From Betaproteobacteria bacterium (GTDB lineage: Bacteria > Pseudomonadota > Gammaproteobacteria > Burkholderiales > Casimicrobiaceae), in assembly GCA_016720425.1 (NCBI GenBank), contig JADKKQ010000003.1, positions 186,001-250,000 of the forward strand: a stretch of 64,000 nt of DNA. Direction: 5' to 3'. Positions 33,626 to 43,096 of this stretch are shown here, piece after piece. Made by a program: the position numbers and the translations under genes. Numbering within the stretch: position 1 is the stretch's first letter; every line of letters begins with the position of its first letter. Under the pieces are notes generated by a model. The model saw only the letters and a list, made by a program, of their open reading frames with translations. It made no database searches and was not told where the DNA came from.

Positions 33626-34702
33626 TCATGCCGGCTCGGCGGCGGCGACGTGCGGCAGCGCCATGTAGTCGCGGGATTGCATCTCGGCGAGCCGGCTGAC
33701 GGTGCGCGGGAACTCGCGGCTGTTCGGTCCGTCTTCGTACAGGCGCTCGGGCGGCACGGCGGCCGAGACGATGAGCTTCACGCGGTGATCGTACAGGATG
33801 TCGACCAGCCAGGTGAAACGGCGCGCGCGATCGCCCATCTCGGCGGTCAGCCGCGGGATGCCGGAGACGAACACGACCGAGAACTGCCGGGCGAGCTCGA
33901 GGTAGTCGCGCTGCGAGCGCGGACCGTCGCACAGCGCCGCGAAATCGAACCAGACCGCGCTGCCGGCACGGTGGCGGGCGGTCAGCGTGCGGCCCTCGAT
34001 CGCCAGCCGCGGCGACTCGTCCGGTCCCGACCGCATGCGCTCGAACGCCGCCGCCAGCGCGGCGTCGGCTTCGCGGTCGGCCGGCGTCAGGTAGCTGCGC
34101 ACCTGGTCGAGCGCCCGCAGCCGGTAGTCGGTGCCGCCGTCGACCTCGAGCACGTCGAGCTCGCGCTCGATGAGGCGGATCGTGGGCACGAAGTTCTGGC
34201 GCTGCAGGCCGTGCGGGTAGAGCGCGTCCGGGCGGTAGTTCGACGTCAGCACGAAGACCACGCCGTGACCGAACAGGGCCGTCAGCAGCCGGCCGAGGAT
34301 CATCGCGTCGGCGATGTCGGAGACGTGGAACTCGTCGAAGCAGACCAGCCGCCACTTGCGCGCGACGCGCGCCGCGACCGTGGCCAGCGGATCGGCCTCG
34401 CGCTTCAGGGTCGCGAGCTCGCCGTGGATGTCGCGCATGAAGGCGTGGAAGTGGACGCGGGTCTTGCGCCGGATCGGGACGGTGGCGAAGAAGGCGTCCA
34501 TCAGCAGGCTCTTGCCGCGGCCGACGCCGCCCCAGAGGTACAGCCCGCGCGGCAGCTCGGGGCGGGCGAACAGGCGCTTGAGCCGCGACTGCCGGGCGGC
34601 GCGAAAGGCACCCAGCTCCGCGGACAGCCGTTCGAGCCGGGTCAGCGCCGCCGCCTGGGCGGCATCGACGACGATGCCGCGCTCGGCGAGCAGCGTCGCC
34701 AT
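33626..34702 (-). CDS. zapE: Cell division protein ZapE (AFG1-like ATPase)
   Basis: This protein of about 358 residues is an AFG1/ZapE-type AAA-like ATPase linked to FtsZ ring stability. Walker A GGVGRGKS is near residue 56, HFHAFMRDIH near 85, Walker B LVCFDEFHVSD near 119, and the sensor VLTSNYRPDALYP near 150. The ATG at 34702 has GAGG close upstream; a TTG at 34774 would add 24 non-conserved residues. In many betaproteobacteria zapE directly follows odhA-odhB-lpd, as here, and may share their transcript. Confidence 0.92.
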   Translation of the reverse strand: MATLLAERGIVVDAAQAAALTRLERLSAELGAFRAARQSRLKRLFARPELPRGLYLWGGVGRGKSLLMDAFFATVPIRRKTRVHFHAFMRDIHGELATLKREADPLATVAARVARKWRLVCFDEFHVSDIADAMILGRLLTALFGHGVVFVLTSNYRPDALYPHGLQRQNFVPTIRLIERELDVLEVDGGTDYRLRALDQVRSYLTPADREADAALAAAFERMRSGPDESPRLAIEGRTLTARHRAGSAVWFDFAALCDGPRSQRDYLELARQFSVVFVSGIPRLTAEMGDRARRFTWLVDILYDHRVKLIVSAAVPPERLYEDGPNSREFPRTVSRLAEMQSRDYMALPHVAAAEPA

Positions 34703-34902
34703 CGGCCTCGTGGCCGCGGACCCGGGGAGCTGGCCGGGCCGCCCGCCCGACGCTGCCGTCAACGGCAAGACCAACGACGGCCTCCCATCGGCAACGCGGG
34801 GGAAAGCGGCGAGAAAGGCGGAGCGCCGCAGGGGTCACGTCTGCGATGATACCGGGAACACGCCCCGGCTCGCCAGCGGGCGGCGCCGGCCCGCTGTCGA
34901 CG

Positions 34903-36333
34903 CTAGATGTTCAGCGCGCGCTTGTCGACCGCGAGCGCCGCCTCCCGGGTGGCTTCGGACAGCGACGGGTGCGCGTGGCAGATGCGCGCGAGGTCCTCGC
35001 TCGAGGCGCCGAACTCCATCGCCACGACGCCCTCGGCGATCAGTTCCGAGGCGAAGGGGCCGATCACGTGCATGCCGAGGATGCGGTCGGTCGCGGCGTC
35101 GGCGACGATCTTGACGAAGCCGGTGGTGTCTCCGAGCGCGCGGGCGCGACCGTTGGCCGCGAACGGGAAGCTGCCGGACCGGTAGGCCACCCCCTCGGCC
35201 TTCAGCTGCTGCTCGGTCTTGCCGACCCAGGCGATCTCCGGTGCCGTGTAGATGACCCAGGGCACGGTGTTGAAGTCGACGTGCCCGTGCTGGCCGGCGA
35301 TGCGCTCGGCCACGGCCACGCCTTCCTCCTCGGCCTTGTGCGCGAGCATCGGGCCGCGAACCACGTCGCCGACCGCCCAGACCTGCGGCAGGTTGCTGCG
35401 GCATTCGGCGTCGACGTCGACGAAGTCGCGCGGATCGAGCTTGAGACCCACCGCCTCGCCGTTCAGCCCCGCGGTGTGCGGCACGCGCCCGATGGAGACG
35501 ATCAGCCGGTCGAAAGTCGCGCTCTGCGCCTTGCCGGCGGCGTCGTTCCACGCCACGGCGACGTCCTTCTTCCCGGGCTTCACCGAGGTGATCGCAACGC
35601 CGGTGTGGATCGCGAGCCCCTGGCGCGCGAACGCCTTCTGCGCCTCCCTGGCCACCGCCTCGTCGACCGCGCCCAGGAACGCGGGCAGCGCCTCCAGCAT
35701 CGTCACCTCGGACCCCAGGCGGCGCCAGACGCTGCCCATCTCCAGTCCGATCACGCCGGCGCCGACGACACCCAGGCGCTTCGGCACTTCCGCCATCGCC
35801 AGCGCGCCCTCGTTGTCGAGCACGAGCCGGTTGTCGATGGCCACGCCCGGCAGCGCCCGCGGCTTCGAGCCGGTGGCGACGATCACGTGCCGGGCGACCA
35901 GTTCGGCGGCCCCCGGTCCCTCGACCCGGAGCGACCAGCCCGTCGCCGCGCTGCCGCCGGTGAACGAGCCGCGGCCGTGGAAGAACGTCACCTTGTTCTT
36001 CTTGAACAGAAAGAGGATGCCGTCGTTGTTCTGGGCGACGACCTTGCCCTTGCGGGCCTGCATGCGTTTGACGTCGATGCCCAGGCCCTTGACCTCGATG
36101 CCGTGCTCGGCGAAGGCGTGGCCGGCGTGCTCGAAGTGCTCGGACGACTGCAGCAGCGCCTTCGACGGGATGCAGCCGACGTTGGTGCAGGTGCCGCCGG
36201 GCGCGGGACGGCCGTCGGCGCGCGACCCGTCGTCGACGCACGCGACCTTCATGCCGAGCTGCGCCGCGCGAATGGCGGCGATGTAGCCGCCGGGACCGCC
36301 GCCGATGACGACGACGTCGAATGAGTCAGCCAT
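34903..36333 (-). CDS. lpd: Dihydrolipoamide dehydrogenase (E3)
   Basis: This 476-residue flavoprotein reoxidises the dihydrolipoyl groups of the 2-oxoglutarate dehydrogenase complex with NAD. The FAD motif VVVIGGGPGGYIAA is at the start, the redox pair C49/C54 is in GGTCTNVGCIPSK, and the C-terminal His-Glu dyad lies in HAHPSLSE. The spacing before the redox pair is slightly longer than in E. coli (SRADGRPAPGG), as in other betaproteobacterial Odh-linked E3s. It follows odhB by 48 bp. An 8-bp GC hairpin without U-tract (34874-34896) lies just past the stop. Confidence 0.96.
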   Translation of the reverse strand: MADSFDVVVIGGGPGGYIAAIRAAQLGMKVACVDDGSRADGRPAPGGTCTNVGCIPSKALLQSSEHFEHAGHAFAEHGIEVKGLGIDVKRMQARKGKVVAQNNDGILFLFKKNKVTFFHGRGSFTGGSAATGWSLRVEGPGAAELVARHVIVATGSKPRALPGVAIDNRLVLDNEGALAMAEVPKRLGVVGAGVIGLEMGSVWRRLGSEVTMLEALPAFLGAVDEAVAREAQKAFARQGLAIHTGVAITSVKPGKKDVAVAWNDAAGKAQSATFDRLIVSIGRVPHTAGLNGEAVGLKLDPRDFVDVDAECRSNLPQVWAVGDVVRGPMLAHKAEEEGVAVAERIAGQHGHVDFNTVPWVIYTAPEIAWVGKTEQQLKAEGVAYRSGSFPFAANGRARALGDTTGFVKIVADAATDRILGMHVIGPFASELIAEGVVAMEFGASSEDLARICHAHPSLSEATREAALAVDKRALNI

Positions 36334-36381
36334 GCCCCGGTCCCCTGGTGGTCGGCGCCGGTCGCTGCGCGACCGCAGTTC

Positions 36382-37608
36382 TCAAAGGTCGAGCAGCAGC
36401 CGCGCCGGATCCTCGAGCGCTTCCTTGATCGCGACCAGCGACAGCACCGCCTCGCGCCCGTCGATGATCCGGTGGTCGTAGGACTGCGCGAGGTAATTGA
36501 CCGGGCGCACGACGACCTGTCCGTTCTCGACCACCGCCCGCTCCCGCGTCGCGTGGACGCCGAGGATCGCCGACTGCGGCGGATTGATGATCGGCGTCGA
36601 CAGCATCGAGCCGAAGACGCCGCCGTTGCTGATCGTGTAGGTGCCGCCGGTGAGCTCCTCGACGGTGAGCTTCCCCTCGCCGGCGCGCTTGCCGAAATCG
36701 GCGATCGTCGCCTCGATCTCGGCGATCGACAGCTGGTCGGCGTCGCGGATGATCGGCACGACCAGGCCGCGCGGGCTGCCGACGGCGATGCCGATGTCGA
36801 AGTAGCCGTGATAGACGATGTCCGCGCCGTCGATCGACGCGTTGACCGCCGGGTACTTCTTCAGCGCGTGCACCGCCGCCTTGACGAAGAAGCCCATGAA
36901 GCCGAGCTTGACGCCGTGCTCCTTCTCGAAGCGGTCCTTGTAGCGGTTGCGCAGGTCGATGACCGGCTGCATGTTCACTTCGTTGAACGTGGTCAGGATC
37001 GCGGCGGTCGACTGCGACTGCACCAGCCGCTCGGCCACGCGCTGGCGCAGCCGCGACATCGGCACGCGCTGCTCGGGCCGGCTGCCGAGGCTCGCCGGCA
37101 GCGGGACCGCCGGCGCGGACGGCGCCGCCGGCGCGGCCGCGGCCGCCTTCGCCGCGGTGGCCGCGACGACGTCGCCCTTGGTGATCCGCCCGCCGCGTCC
37201 GCTGCCCTCGACCGATGCCGGGTCGACCCCCTGCTCGGCCATCATCTTGCGCGCCGCCGGCAACGCCGTCGCCGTCGCCGGGGAGGGCGCGGCGGCGACC
37301 GCGGCGGCCGGCCTGGCGGCGGCAACCGGAGCAGCTGTGGCGGTGGTCGCAGCCGCGGCCGTGGCCTTCGCCTCGGTGTCGATCACGGCGATCACGTCGA
37401 GGCTGTGCACCGTCGCCCCGTTGGGCGCGACGATCTCGACCAGCACGCCGGCCGCGGGCGCGGGCAGCTCGAGCACGACCTTGTCGGTCTCGACGTCGAT
37501 CAGGTTTTCATCGCGCCTGACCGCCTCGCCGGGCTGCTTGTGCCAGCTCACGAGCGTGGCTTCGGCCACCGATTCGGGCAGCTGGGGAACTTTGACTTCG
37601 ACTCGCAT
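36382..37608 (-). CDS. odhB: Dihydrolipoyllysine succinyltransferase (E2 of 2-oxoglutarate dehydrogenase)
   Basis: This 408-residue core enzyme transfers succinyl groups to CoA. The lipoyl domain covers residues 1-75 with the lipoylated K43 in ETDKVVLE. An Ala-rich linker of about 40 residues precedes the E3-binding domain (about 112-150, ARKMMAEQGVDPASVEGSGRGG), and another Ala/Pro linker follows. The catalytic domain (about 175-408) ends with YDHRIIDGREAV, containing the active His and Asp. It is 15 bp downstream of odhA in the odhA-odhB-lpd operon. Confidence 0.96.
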   Translation of the reverse strand: MRVEVKVPQLPESVAEATLVSWHKQPGEAVRRDENLIDVETDKVVLELPAPAAGVLVEIVAPNGATVHSLDVIAVIDTEAKATAAAATTATAAPVAAARPAAAVAAAPSPATATALPAARKMMAEQGVDPASVEGSGRGGRITKGDVVAATAAKAAAAAPAAPSAPAVPLPASLGSRPEQRVPMSRLRQRVAERLVQSQSTAAILTTFNEVNMQPVIDLRNRYKDRFEKEHGVKLGFMGFFVKAAVHALKKYPAVNASIDGADIVYHGYFDIGIAVGSPRGLVVPIIRDADQLSIAEIEATIADFGKRAGEGKLTVEELTGGTYTISNGGVFGSMLSTPIINPPQSAILGVHATRERAVVENGQVVVRPVNYLAQSYDHRIIDGREAVLSLVAIKEALEDPARLLLDL

Positions 37609-37623
37609 GATGGCGCTTTCCTA

Positions 37624-40468
37624 TCAGGTTCCGACGAGCATCTCGCCTTCGGACAGCTTGGGCGCGAAGGCTTCCTCGATCAGTTGCTTCTGCTGGGCAA
37701 CGTGCTTCGACATGTAGCCGACCGCCGGCGAGGCCGACACCGGCCGCCCGGCATAGGCGATCAACTGCTTCGGCCGGGCGTCGGCGCGGAAGTAGGCGCG
37801 CAGCCGGTACCAGGCGCCCTGGTTTTGCGGCTCCTCCTGGCACCAGACGATCTCCTTCGCATTGGGGAACTTCGCCAGCTGCGCCTTGAAATCGTCGTGC
37901 GGAAACGGATACAGCTGCTCGAAGCGGATGATCGCGACGTCGGCGATCCGGTGCTCGCGGCGATGGGCGAGGAGCTCGTAGTACACCTTGCCGCTGCACA
38001 GGATCACGCGCCGGACGTTCCGGGCGGTGATCTTCTCGGTCTCGCCGATCACCGTCTGGAAGCCGCCCTCGGCAAGCTCTTCCAGCGTGGACACCGCCTC
38101 CTTGTGCCGCAGCAGGCTCTTCGGACTCATCACCACCAGCGGCGTCCGATAGGGCCGGACCATCTGCCGCCGCAGCAGGTGGTAGATCTGCGCCGGCGTG
38201 GTCGGCACGCAGACCTGCATGTTGTGCTCGGCGCAGAGCTGCAGGAAACGCTCGGGCCGCGCCGACGAGTGCTCGGGGCCCTGGCCCTCGTAGCCGTGCG
38301 GGCAGCAGCAGCACCAGTCCGCACAGGCGGCCCCATTTCGCCTCGCCGGCGCTGATGAACTGGTCGATGACGACCTGCGCGCCGTTGGCGAAGTCCCCGA
38401 ACTGCGCCTCCCAGATGACCAGTCGCCGGGGGTCGGAGGTCGCGTAGCCGTACTCGAAGCCCAGCACGCCGAGCTCGGTCAGCACCGAATCGATCACCTC
38501 GACGGTCGGCTGGCCGTCCTTGAGGTGCTCCAGCGGCACCCAGGTCCCCGAGTCCCACTTCTCGCGGTTCTGGTCGTGCAGCACCGCGTGCCGGTGCACG
38601 AAGGTGCCCCGGCCCACGTCCTCGCCGGACAGGCGCACGCCGTAGCCGTCGGCGAGCAGCGTCGCGTAGGCGAGCGTCTCGCCCATCCCCCAGTCGAGGG
38701 CCAGCTTGCCGTCGGCCATCGCCTTGCGGTCGGCGATCACCTTTTCGACCCGCGGGTGCAGCTTGAAGCCGGACGGCACTTCGCAGGCCTTCTTCGCCAG
38801 CGCCTTCAGCGCCTTCATCGGCACCGTGGTGTCGGCCGGCGCGGTCCACTTGTGGCCCTTGGTGTAGGGCGACCAGTCGGCCGAGTAAGGCGCCTTGTAG
38901 TTGGACAGGATCGTCTTGTTGGTGTGCGTGCCCTTGTCCATCGCGGCGCGGTAATCGGCGATCATCGCCTCGGCCTCGGCGGCGGTGATCACGCCGTCGG
39001 CGACCAGCGCGTCGGCGTAGAGCTTGCGCGTCCCCGGATGCTGGTTGATCTTCTTGTACATCAGCGGCTGCGTCACCATCGGCTCGTCGGCCTCGTTGTG
39101 CCCGAGCCGGCGGAAGCAGACGAGATCGATGAACACGTCCTTGTGGAACTGCTGCCGGTAGTCCATCGCCAGGTCGACGGCGAGGAGGCAAGCCTCGGGG
39201 TCGTCGCCGTTGACGTGGAAGATCGGCGCCTCGACCATCTTGGCGATGTCGGTGCAGTAGAGCGTCCCCCGGGTGTCGCGCGGGTCCGACGTGGTGAAGC
39301 CGATCTGGTTGTTGACGACGATGTGGACGGTGCCGCCGGTGTAGTAGCCGCGGGTCTGCGCCATGTTGAGCACTTCCTGCAGGATGCCCTGGCCCGCGAC
39401 CGCGGCGTCGCCGTGGATCAGCACCGGCAGCACCTGGTCGCCCTTGGCGTCGCCGCGCCGGTGCTGGCGCGCGCGCACCGAGCCCTCGACCACCGCGTTC
39501 ACGACCTCGAGGTGCGAGGGGTTGAAGGCGAGCGTCAGGTGCATCGGGCCGCCCGGCGTGATGACGTGCGACGAGAACCCCTGGTGGTATTTGACGTCGC
39601 CGGCAGAGAGGTATTTGGCGTATTTGCCCTCGAACTCGGAGAACAGGTCGGCGGGCATCTTGCCCAGCGTGTTGACCAGCACGTTGAGCCGCCCGCGGTG
39701 CGCCATGCCGATGACGGTCTCCTGCACGCCGGCCGCGCCCGCCTTCTCGATCAGGCGGTCGAGCATCGGCGTCATCGTGTCGCCGCCCTCGCCGGAGAAG
39801 CGCTTCTGCCCGACGTACCGGGTGTGCAGGTAGCGCTCCAGCGTCTCCGCGGCGGTGAGGCGCTCGAGGACGTGCCGGCGCTGCTCGGCAGTGAACGCCG
39901 GCTTGGAGCGGATCGGCTCCAGCCGCTGCTGGATGAAGCGCTTGGTCGCCGTGTCGTGGATGTACATGTACTCGGCGCCGAAGCTGCGGCAGTAGGTGTC
40001 GCGCAGCGCCTGCACCAGGTCGCGCAACCGCATCCGCTCGGTGCCGGCCTTGAACGAACCGACGTCGAACTCGGTGTCGAGGTCGGCCTCGGTGAAGCCG
40101 TAGGTCGCGAGGTCGAGGTCGGCGATGTAGGGCTTCTCGGCGCGCTGCAGCGGGTCGAGGTCGGCGTGGAACATCCCGAGGGTGCGGAACTTGCCGATCA
40201 TCTGCAGCACCAGCACCTGCTTGTGCATCGTTGCCGCGTCGACCATCGCCCCCGCGACCTTGCGGCTCTTGCCGAGGCGGATGAACGACTCGATGACCGG
40301 CGCGTGCGCGACGTCGGCGGCGCTGCCGCGCAGCGTGTCGAAATAGGCGCGCCAGTCGGCGGCGACCGAGCCCGGGTCGGCGAGGTAGCTCTCGTACTGC
40401 TCCTCGATGAAGGGCACGTTGCCGCCGAACAGCGTGCTCGTCGCCTCGAAGGTCTTCATGTTGCTCAT
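37624..40468 (-). CDS. odhA: 2-oxoglutarate dehydrogenase E1 (frameshifted as sequenced)
   Basis: This thiamine-diphosphate enzyme decarboxylates 2-oxoglutarate in the TCA cycle. The N-terminal FIEEQYESYLADPGSV, VIGMAHRGRLNVL near residue 250, the ThDP-binding HVNGDDPEA and the RRLGHNEADEP region are intact. The frame breaks after GLVLLLP. One extra base in the GGG at 38300-38302 shifts the reading frame. The C-terminal third continues in another frame as HGYEGQGPEHSSAR to the stop at 37624. Corrected, the protein has about 947 residues, as expected. An inactive E1 within an otherwise complete TCA block is unlikely, so a sequence error is the better explanation. Confidence 0.93.
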
Positions 40469-40500
40469 CGCGTCACCTCGTTGCCGATGTCGTTGCTGCT

Positions 40501-40558
40501 GGGGGGGGCGCCTGCCGCCGCCGGGCAGCGGGGCGGGCCCCCCCCCCCCCGGCCCCCC
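40501..40558. other. G/C homopolymer tract upstream of odhA
   Basis: This stretch starts with 8 G and contains a run of 13 C (40538-40550) and further C-runs. It lies between the odhA start and dispersed element copy 2 and would include the odhA 5' leader. It has no coding content, and its exact length is probably unreliable. Confidence 0.7.
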
Positions 40559-40561
40559 CTG

Positions 40562-40662
40562 CTCAGAACCTGTGAATGGGGCGGCCGGCGCCCTCCTGCC
40601 CCCGGCGGCGGGGCGCCGCGCGCCTCCCGCCCGCTCGCGACGATTTCCTCACCGGTTCTCAG
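40562..40662 (-). repeat. Dispersed intergenic element, copy 2 (gltA-odhA)
   Basis: The ends CTCAGAACCTGTGAA (40562-40576) and TCACCGGTTCTCAG (40649-40662) match those of copy 1, and the right 35 bp (40628-40662) differ from copy 1 at one base. The interior differs in sequence and is shorter. The gltA stop codon (40659-40661) is again inside the right end. Confidence 0.7.
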
Positions 40663-41966
40663 CGCTGCGCGATCGGCTTCACCTGCCGGCGCGTCGCGCC
40701 GACGAAGAGCTGCCGCGGGCGGCCGATCTTCTGCTCGGGATCGGAAATCATCTCGTTCCACTGCGCGATCCAGCCGACGGTGCGCGCCAGCGCGAAGATG
40801 CCGGTGAACAGCGACACCGGGATGCCCAGCGCGCGCTGCACGATGCCCGAGTAGAAGTCGACGTTCGGGTAGAGCTTGCGCGACACGAAGTAGTCGTCCT
40901 CGAGCGCGATCTTCTCCAGCGCCATCGCCAGCTTGAACAGCGGGTCGTCGTGCAGGCCGAGCTCGGTCAGCACCTCGTGGCAGGTCTCGCGCATCAGCTT
41001 GGCGCGCGGGTCGTAGTTCTTGTAGACGCGGTGGCCGAAGCCCATCAGCTTGACGGTGGAGTTCTTGTCCTTGACCTTGGCGATGAACTCGCCGATCTTC
41101 TCGACGCCGCCCTGCTTCTGGATGCTGAACAGCATGTTGAGCGCCGCCTCGTTGGCGCCGCCGTGCGCCGGCCCCCACAGGCAGGCGATGCCGGCCGCGA
41201 TGCAGGCGAACGGATTGGCGCCCGACGAGCCGGCGAGCCGCACCGTCGACGTCGACGCGTTCTGCTCGTGGTCGGCGTGCAGGATCAGGATGCGGTCGAG
41301 CGCGCGCACCAGCACGTCGTTGACCTTGTAGTCCTCGGCCGGCGTGGCGAACATCATGCGCATGAAGTTGGCCGCGTACGAGAGGTCGTTGCGCGGGTAG
41401 ACGAAGGGCTGGCCGACCGAGTACTTGTAGGCCATCGCCACCAGCGTCGGCAGCTTGGCGACGAGGCGGATCGCCGAGACGTCGCGGTGGTGCTGGTCGC
41501 TGATGTCGAGCGCGTCGTGGTAGAACGACGACAACGCGCCGACCACGCCCACCAGCACCGCCATCGGGTGCGAGTCGCGGCGGAAGCCGCGGAAGAAGAA
41601 CTGCATCTGCTCGTGCGCCATCGTGTGCGTCGTCACCAGCTTCTCGAACGCCGCCTTCTGCGCGGCATCGGGCAGCTCGCCGCGCAACAGCAGGTAGCAG
41701 GTCTCGAGGAAGTTGCAGTTGACCGCCAGGTCCTCGATCGCGTAGCCGCGATACAGCAGCTCGCCCTTGTCGCCGTCGATGTAGGTGATCGCCGAATCGC
41801 AGGCGGCCGTCGACATGAAGCCCGGGTCGTAGGTGAACCTGCCGGTCTTGGCGTAGAGCGAGCGGATGTCGATCACCTCCGGGCCGACGGTCCCGGCGAG
41901 GATCGGCAGCTCGACGGAGGGCGAGCCGTCGGAGAAGGTCAGCGTGGCGGTGCGGTCGGTCTTCAT
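40659..41966 (-). CDS. gltA: Citrate synthase (type II)
   Basis: This 435-residue enzyme condenses oxaloacetate with acetyl-CoA. Catalytic motifs are the HADHEQNAST block, GPAHGGANEAAL with its active His, and MGFGHRVYKNYDPRA with the oxaloacetate-binding His; the active Asp is in LYPNVDFYSG. The N-terminal beta-rich domain (residues 1-60) is typical of the allosteric Gram-negative type. The ATG at 41966 with GGAG upstream is preferred over a longer frame. It follows sdhE in the order sdhCDAB-sdhE-gltA. Its stop codon is shared with the dispersed element. Confidence 0.97.
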   Translation of the reverse strand: MKTDRTATLTFSDGSPSVELPILAGTVGPEVIDIRSLYAKTGRFTYDPGFMSTAACDSAITYIDGDKGELLYRGYAIEDLAVNCNFLETCYLLLRGELPDAAQKAAFEKLVTTHTMAHEQMQFFFRGFRRDSHPMAVLVGVVGALSSFYHDALDISDQHHRDVSAIRLVAKLPTLVAMAYKYSVGQPFVYPRNDLSYAANFMRMMFATPAEDYKVNDVLVRALDRILILHADHEQNASTSTVRLAGSSGANPFACIAAGIACLWGPAHGGANEAALNMLFSIQKQGGVEKIGEFIAKVKDKNSTVKLMGFGHRVYKNYDPRAKLMRETCHEVLTELGLHDDPLFKLAMALEKIALEDDYFVSRKLYPNVDFYSGIVQRALGIPVSLFTGIFALARTVGWIAQWNEMISDPEQKIGRPRQLFVGATRRQVKPIAQR

Positions 41967-42089
41967 TGGGGCTCCATGCGCGGTGGTTTCCGGCGGCCGG
42001 CGGCGCGGCGCCGCTCCTGCCCGGGCCCGGGCTCGGTTCACTTGCTCTGCCTGTCGTGGCGTCAACTGCATCTGCTGTCGGATCCAGGC

Positions 42090-42329
42090 TCAGGCGCGGC
42101 GCAGCGACTGCAGCAACGGTTGCAGGCCGGCGTCAGCGGCTTCGGTCCGGCCCGACAGCAGGTCCCACAGATCGTTGTCGGCGAGGTCGAGCAGCCGGTC
42201 GAGCGCCGCCACGTCCGTCTCCGACATCTGCGTCCCCTTCGCCTCCAGGTAGCGGGCGAGGATCAGGTCGTTTTCCAGCATGCCGCGGCGGCAGCGCCAG
42301 CGCAGGCGGTTCAGTTGGGTTGCGTCCAT
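42090..42329 (-). CDS. sdhE: FAD assembly factor SdhE
   Basis: This 79-residue helical protein promotes covalent flavinylation of SdhA. The signature RGMLENDL (RGxxE core) is near residue 15, and the five-helix length is normal. The ATG at 42329 fits the family start; a GTG at 42353 would add eight residues. It lies between sdhB and gltA, the usual place, 39 bp downstream of sdhB. Confidence 0.92.
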   Translation of the reverse strand: MDATQLNRLRWRCRRGMLENDLILARYLEAKGTQMSETDVAALDRLLDLADNDLWDLLSGRTEAADAGLQPLLQSLRRA

Positions 42330-42368
42330 CGGCGCGGTCCCCGCCGGTTGCACCGGTTCGGCGCGCGG

Positions 42369-43064
42369 TCAGACCGCGCGCTTCACCATGATGTCCTTGA
42401 TCTTGCCGATCGCCTTGGTCGGGTTGAGGCCCTTGGGGCAGACGTCGACGCAGTTCATGATCGTGTGGCAGCGGAACAGCCGGTACGGGTCCTCGAGGTT
42501 GTCGAGCCGCTCGTTGGTCGCCTGGTCGCGCGTGTCGGCGATGAAGCGATAGGCGGCGAGCAGTCCCGCCGGGCCGACGAACTTGTCGGGATTCCACCAG
42601 AACGAGGGGCAGGACGTCGAGCAGCAGGCGCAGAGGATGCACTCGTACAGGCCGTCGAGCTCCTCGCGATCCTCGGGCGCCTGCAGGCGCTCCTTCTCGG
42701 GCGGCGGCGTGTCGTTGACGAGATAGGGCTTGATCGAGTGGTACTGCTTGAAGAACTGGCTCATGTCCACGATCAGGTCGCGGATCACCGGCAGCCCCGG
42801 CAGCGGCATCAGCACCACCGGCTCGGAGAGCTCCTTGAGGTTGGTGATGCAGGCGAGGCCGTTCTTGCCGTTGATGTTCATCGCGTCGGAGCCGCAGACG
42901 CCCTCGCGGCAGCTGCGCCGGAACGCGAGCGTGTCGTCCTGGGCCTTGAGGCGCATCAGCGCGTCGAGCAGCATCCGGTCGGTGGCCTCGAGCGCGACGT
43001 CGTAGTCCTGCACCCGCGGCGCGGCGTCGGCTTCGGGGTCGTAGCGGTAAACGCGAAATTTCAT
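42369..43064 (-). CDS. sdhB: Succinate dehydrogenase iron-sulfur subunit
   Basis: This 231-residue electron-transfer subunit of complex II carries three clusters. The 2Fe-2S ligands are in CREGVCGSDAM and the later Cys of NGLAC. The 4Fe-4S and 3Fe-4S ligands are in CILCACCSTSCP and CHTIMNCVDVCPKG. The ATG at 43064 (KFRVYRYDPE) has GGAG upstream. It is 32 bp downstream of sdhA on the cytoplasmic face of the membrane complex. Confidence 0.96.
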   Translation of the reverse strand: MKFRVYRYDPEADAAPRVQDYDVALEATDRMLLDALMRLKAQDDTLAFRRSCREGVCGSDAMNINGKNGLACITNLKELSEPVVLMPLPGLPVIRDLIVDMSQFFKQYHSIKPYLVNDTPPPEKERLQAPEDREELDGLYECILCACCSTSCPSFWWNPDKFVGPAGLLAAYRFIADTRDQATNERLDNLEDPYRLFRCHTIMNCVDVCPKGLNPTKAIGKIKDIMVKRAV

Positions 43065-43096
43065 CCGGGGCTCCGAGTTCTTGGTCCGGCGGCGGG

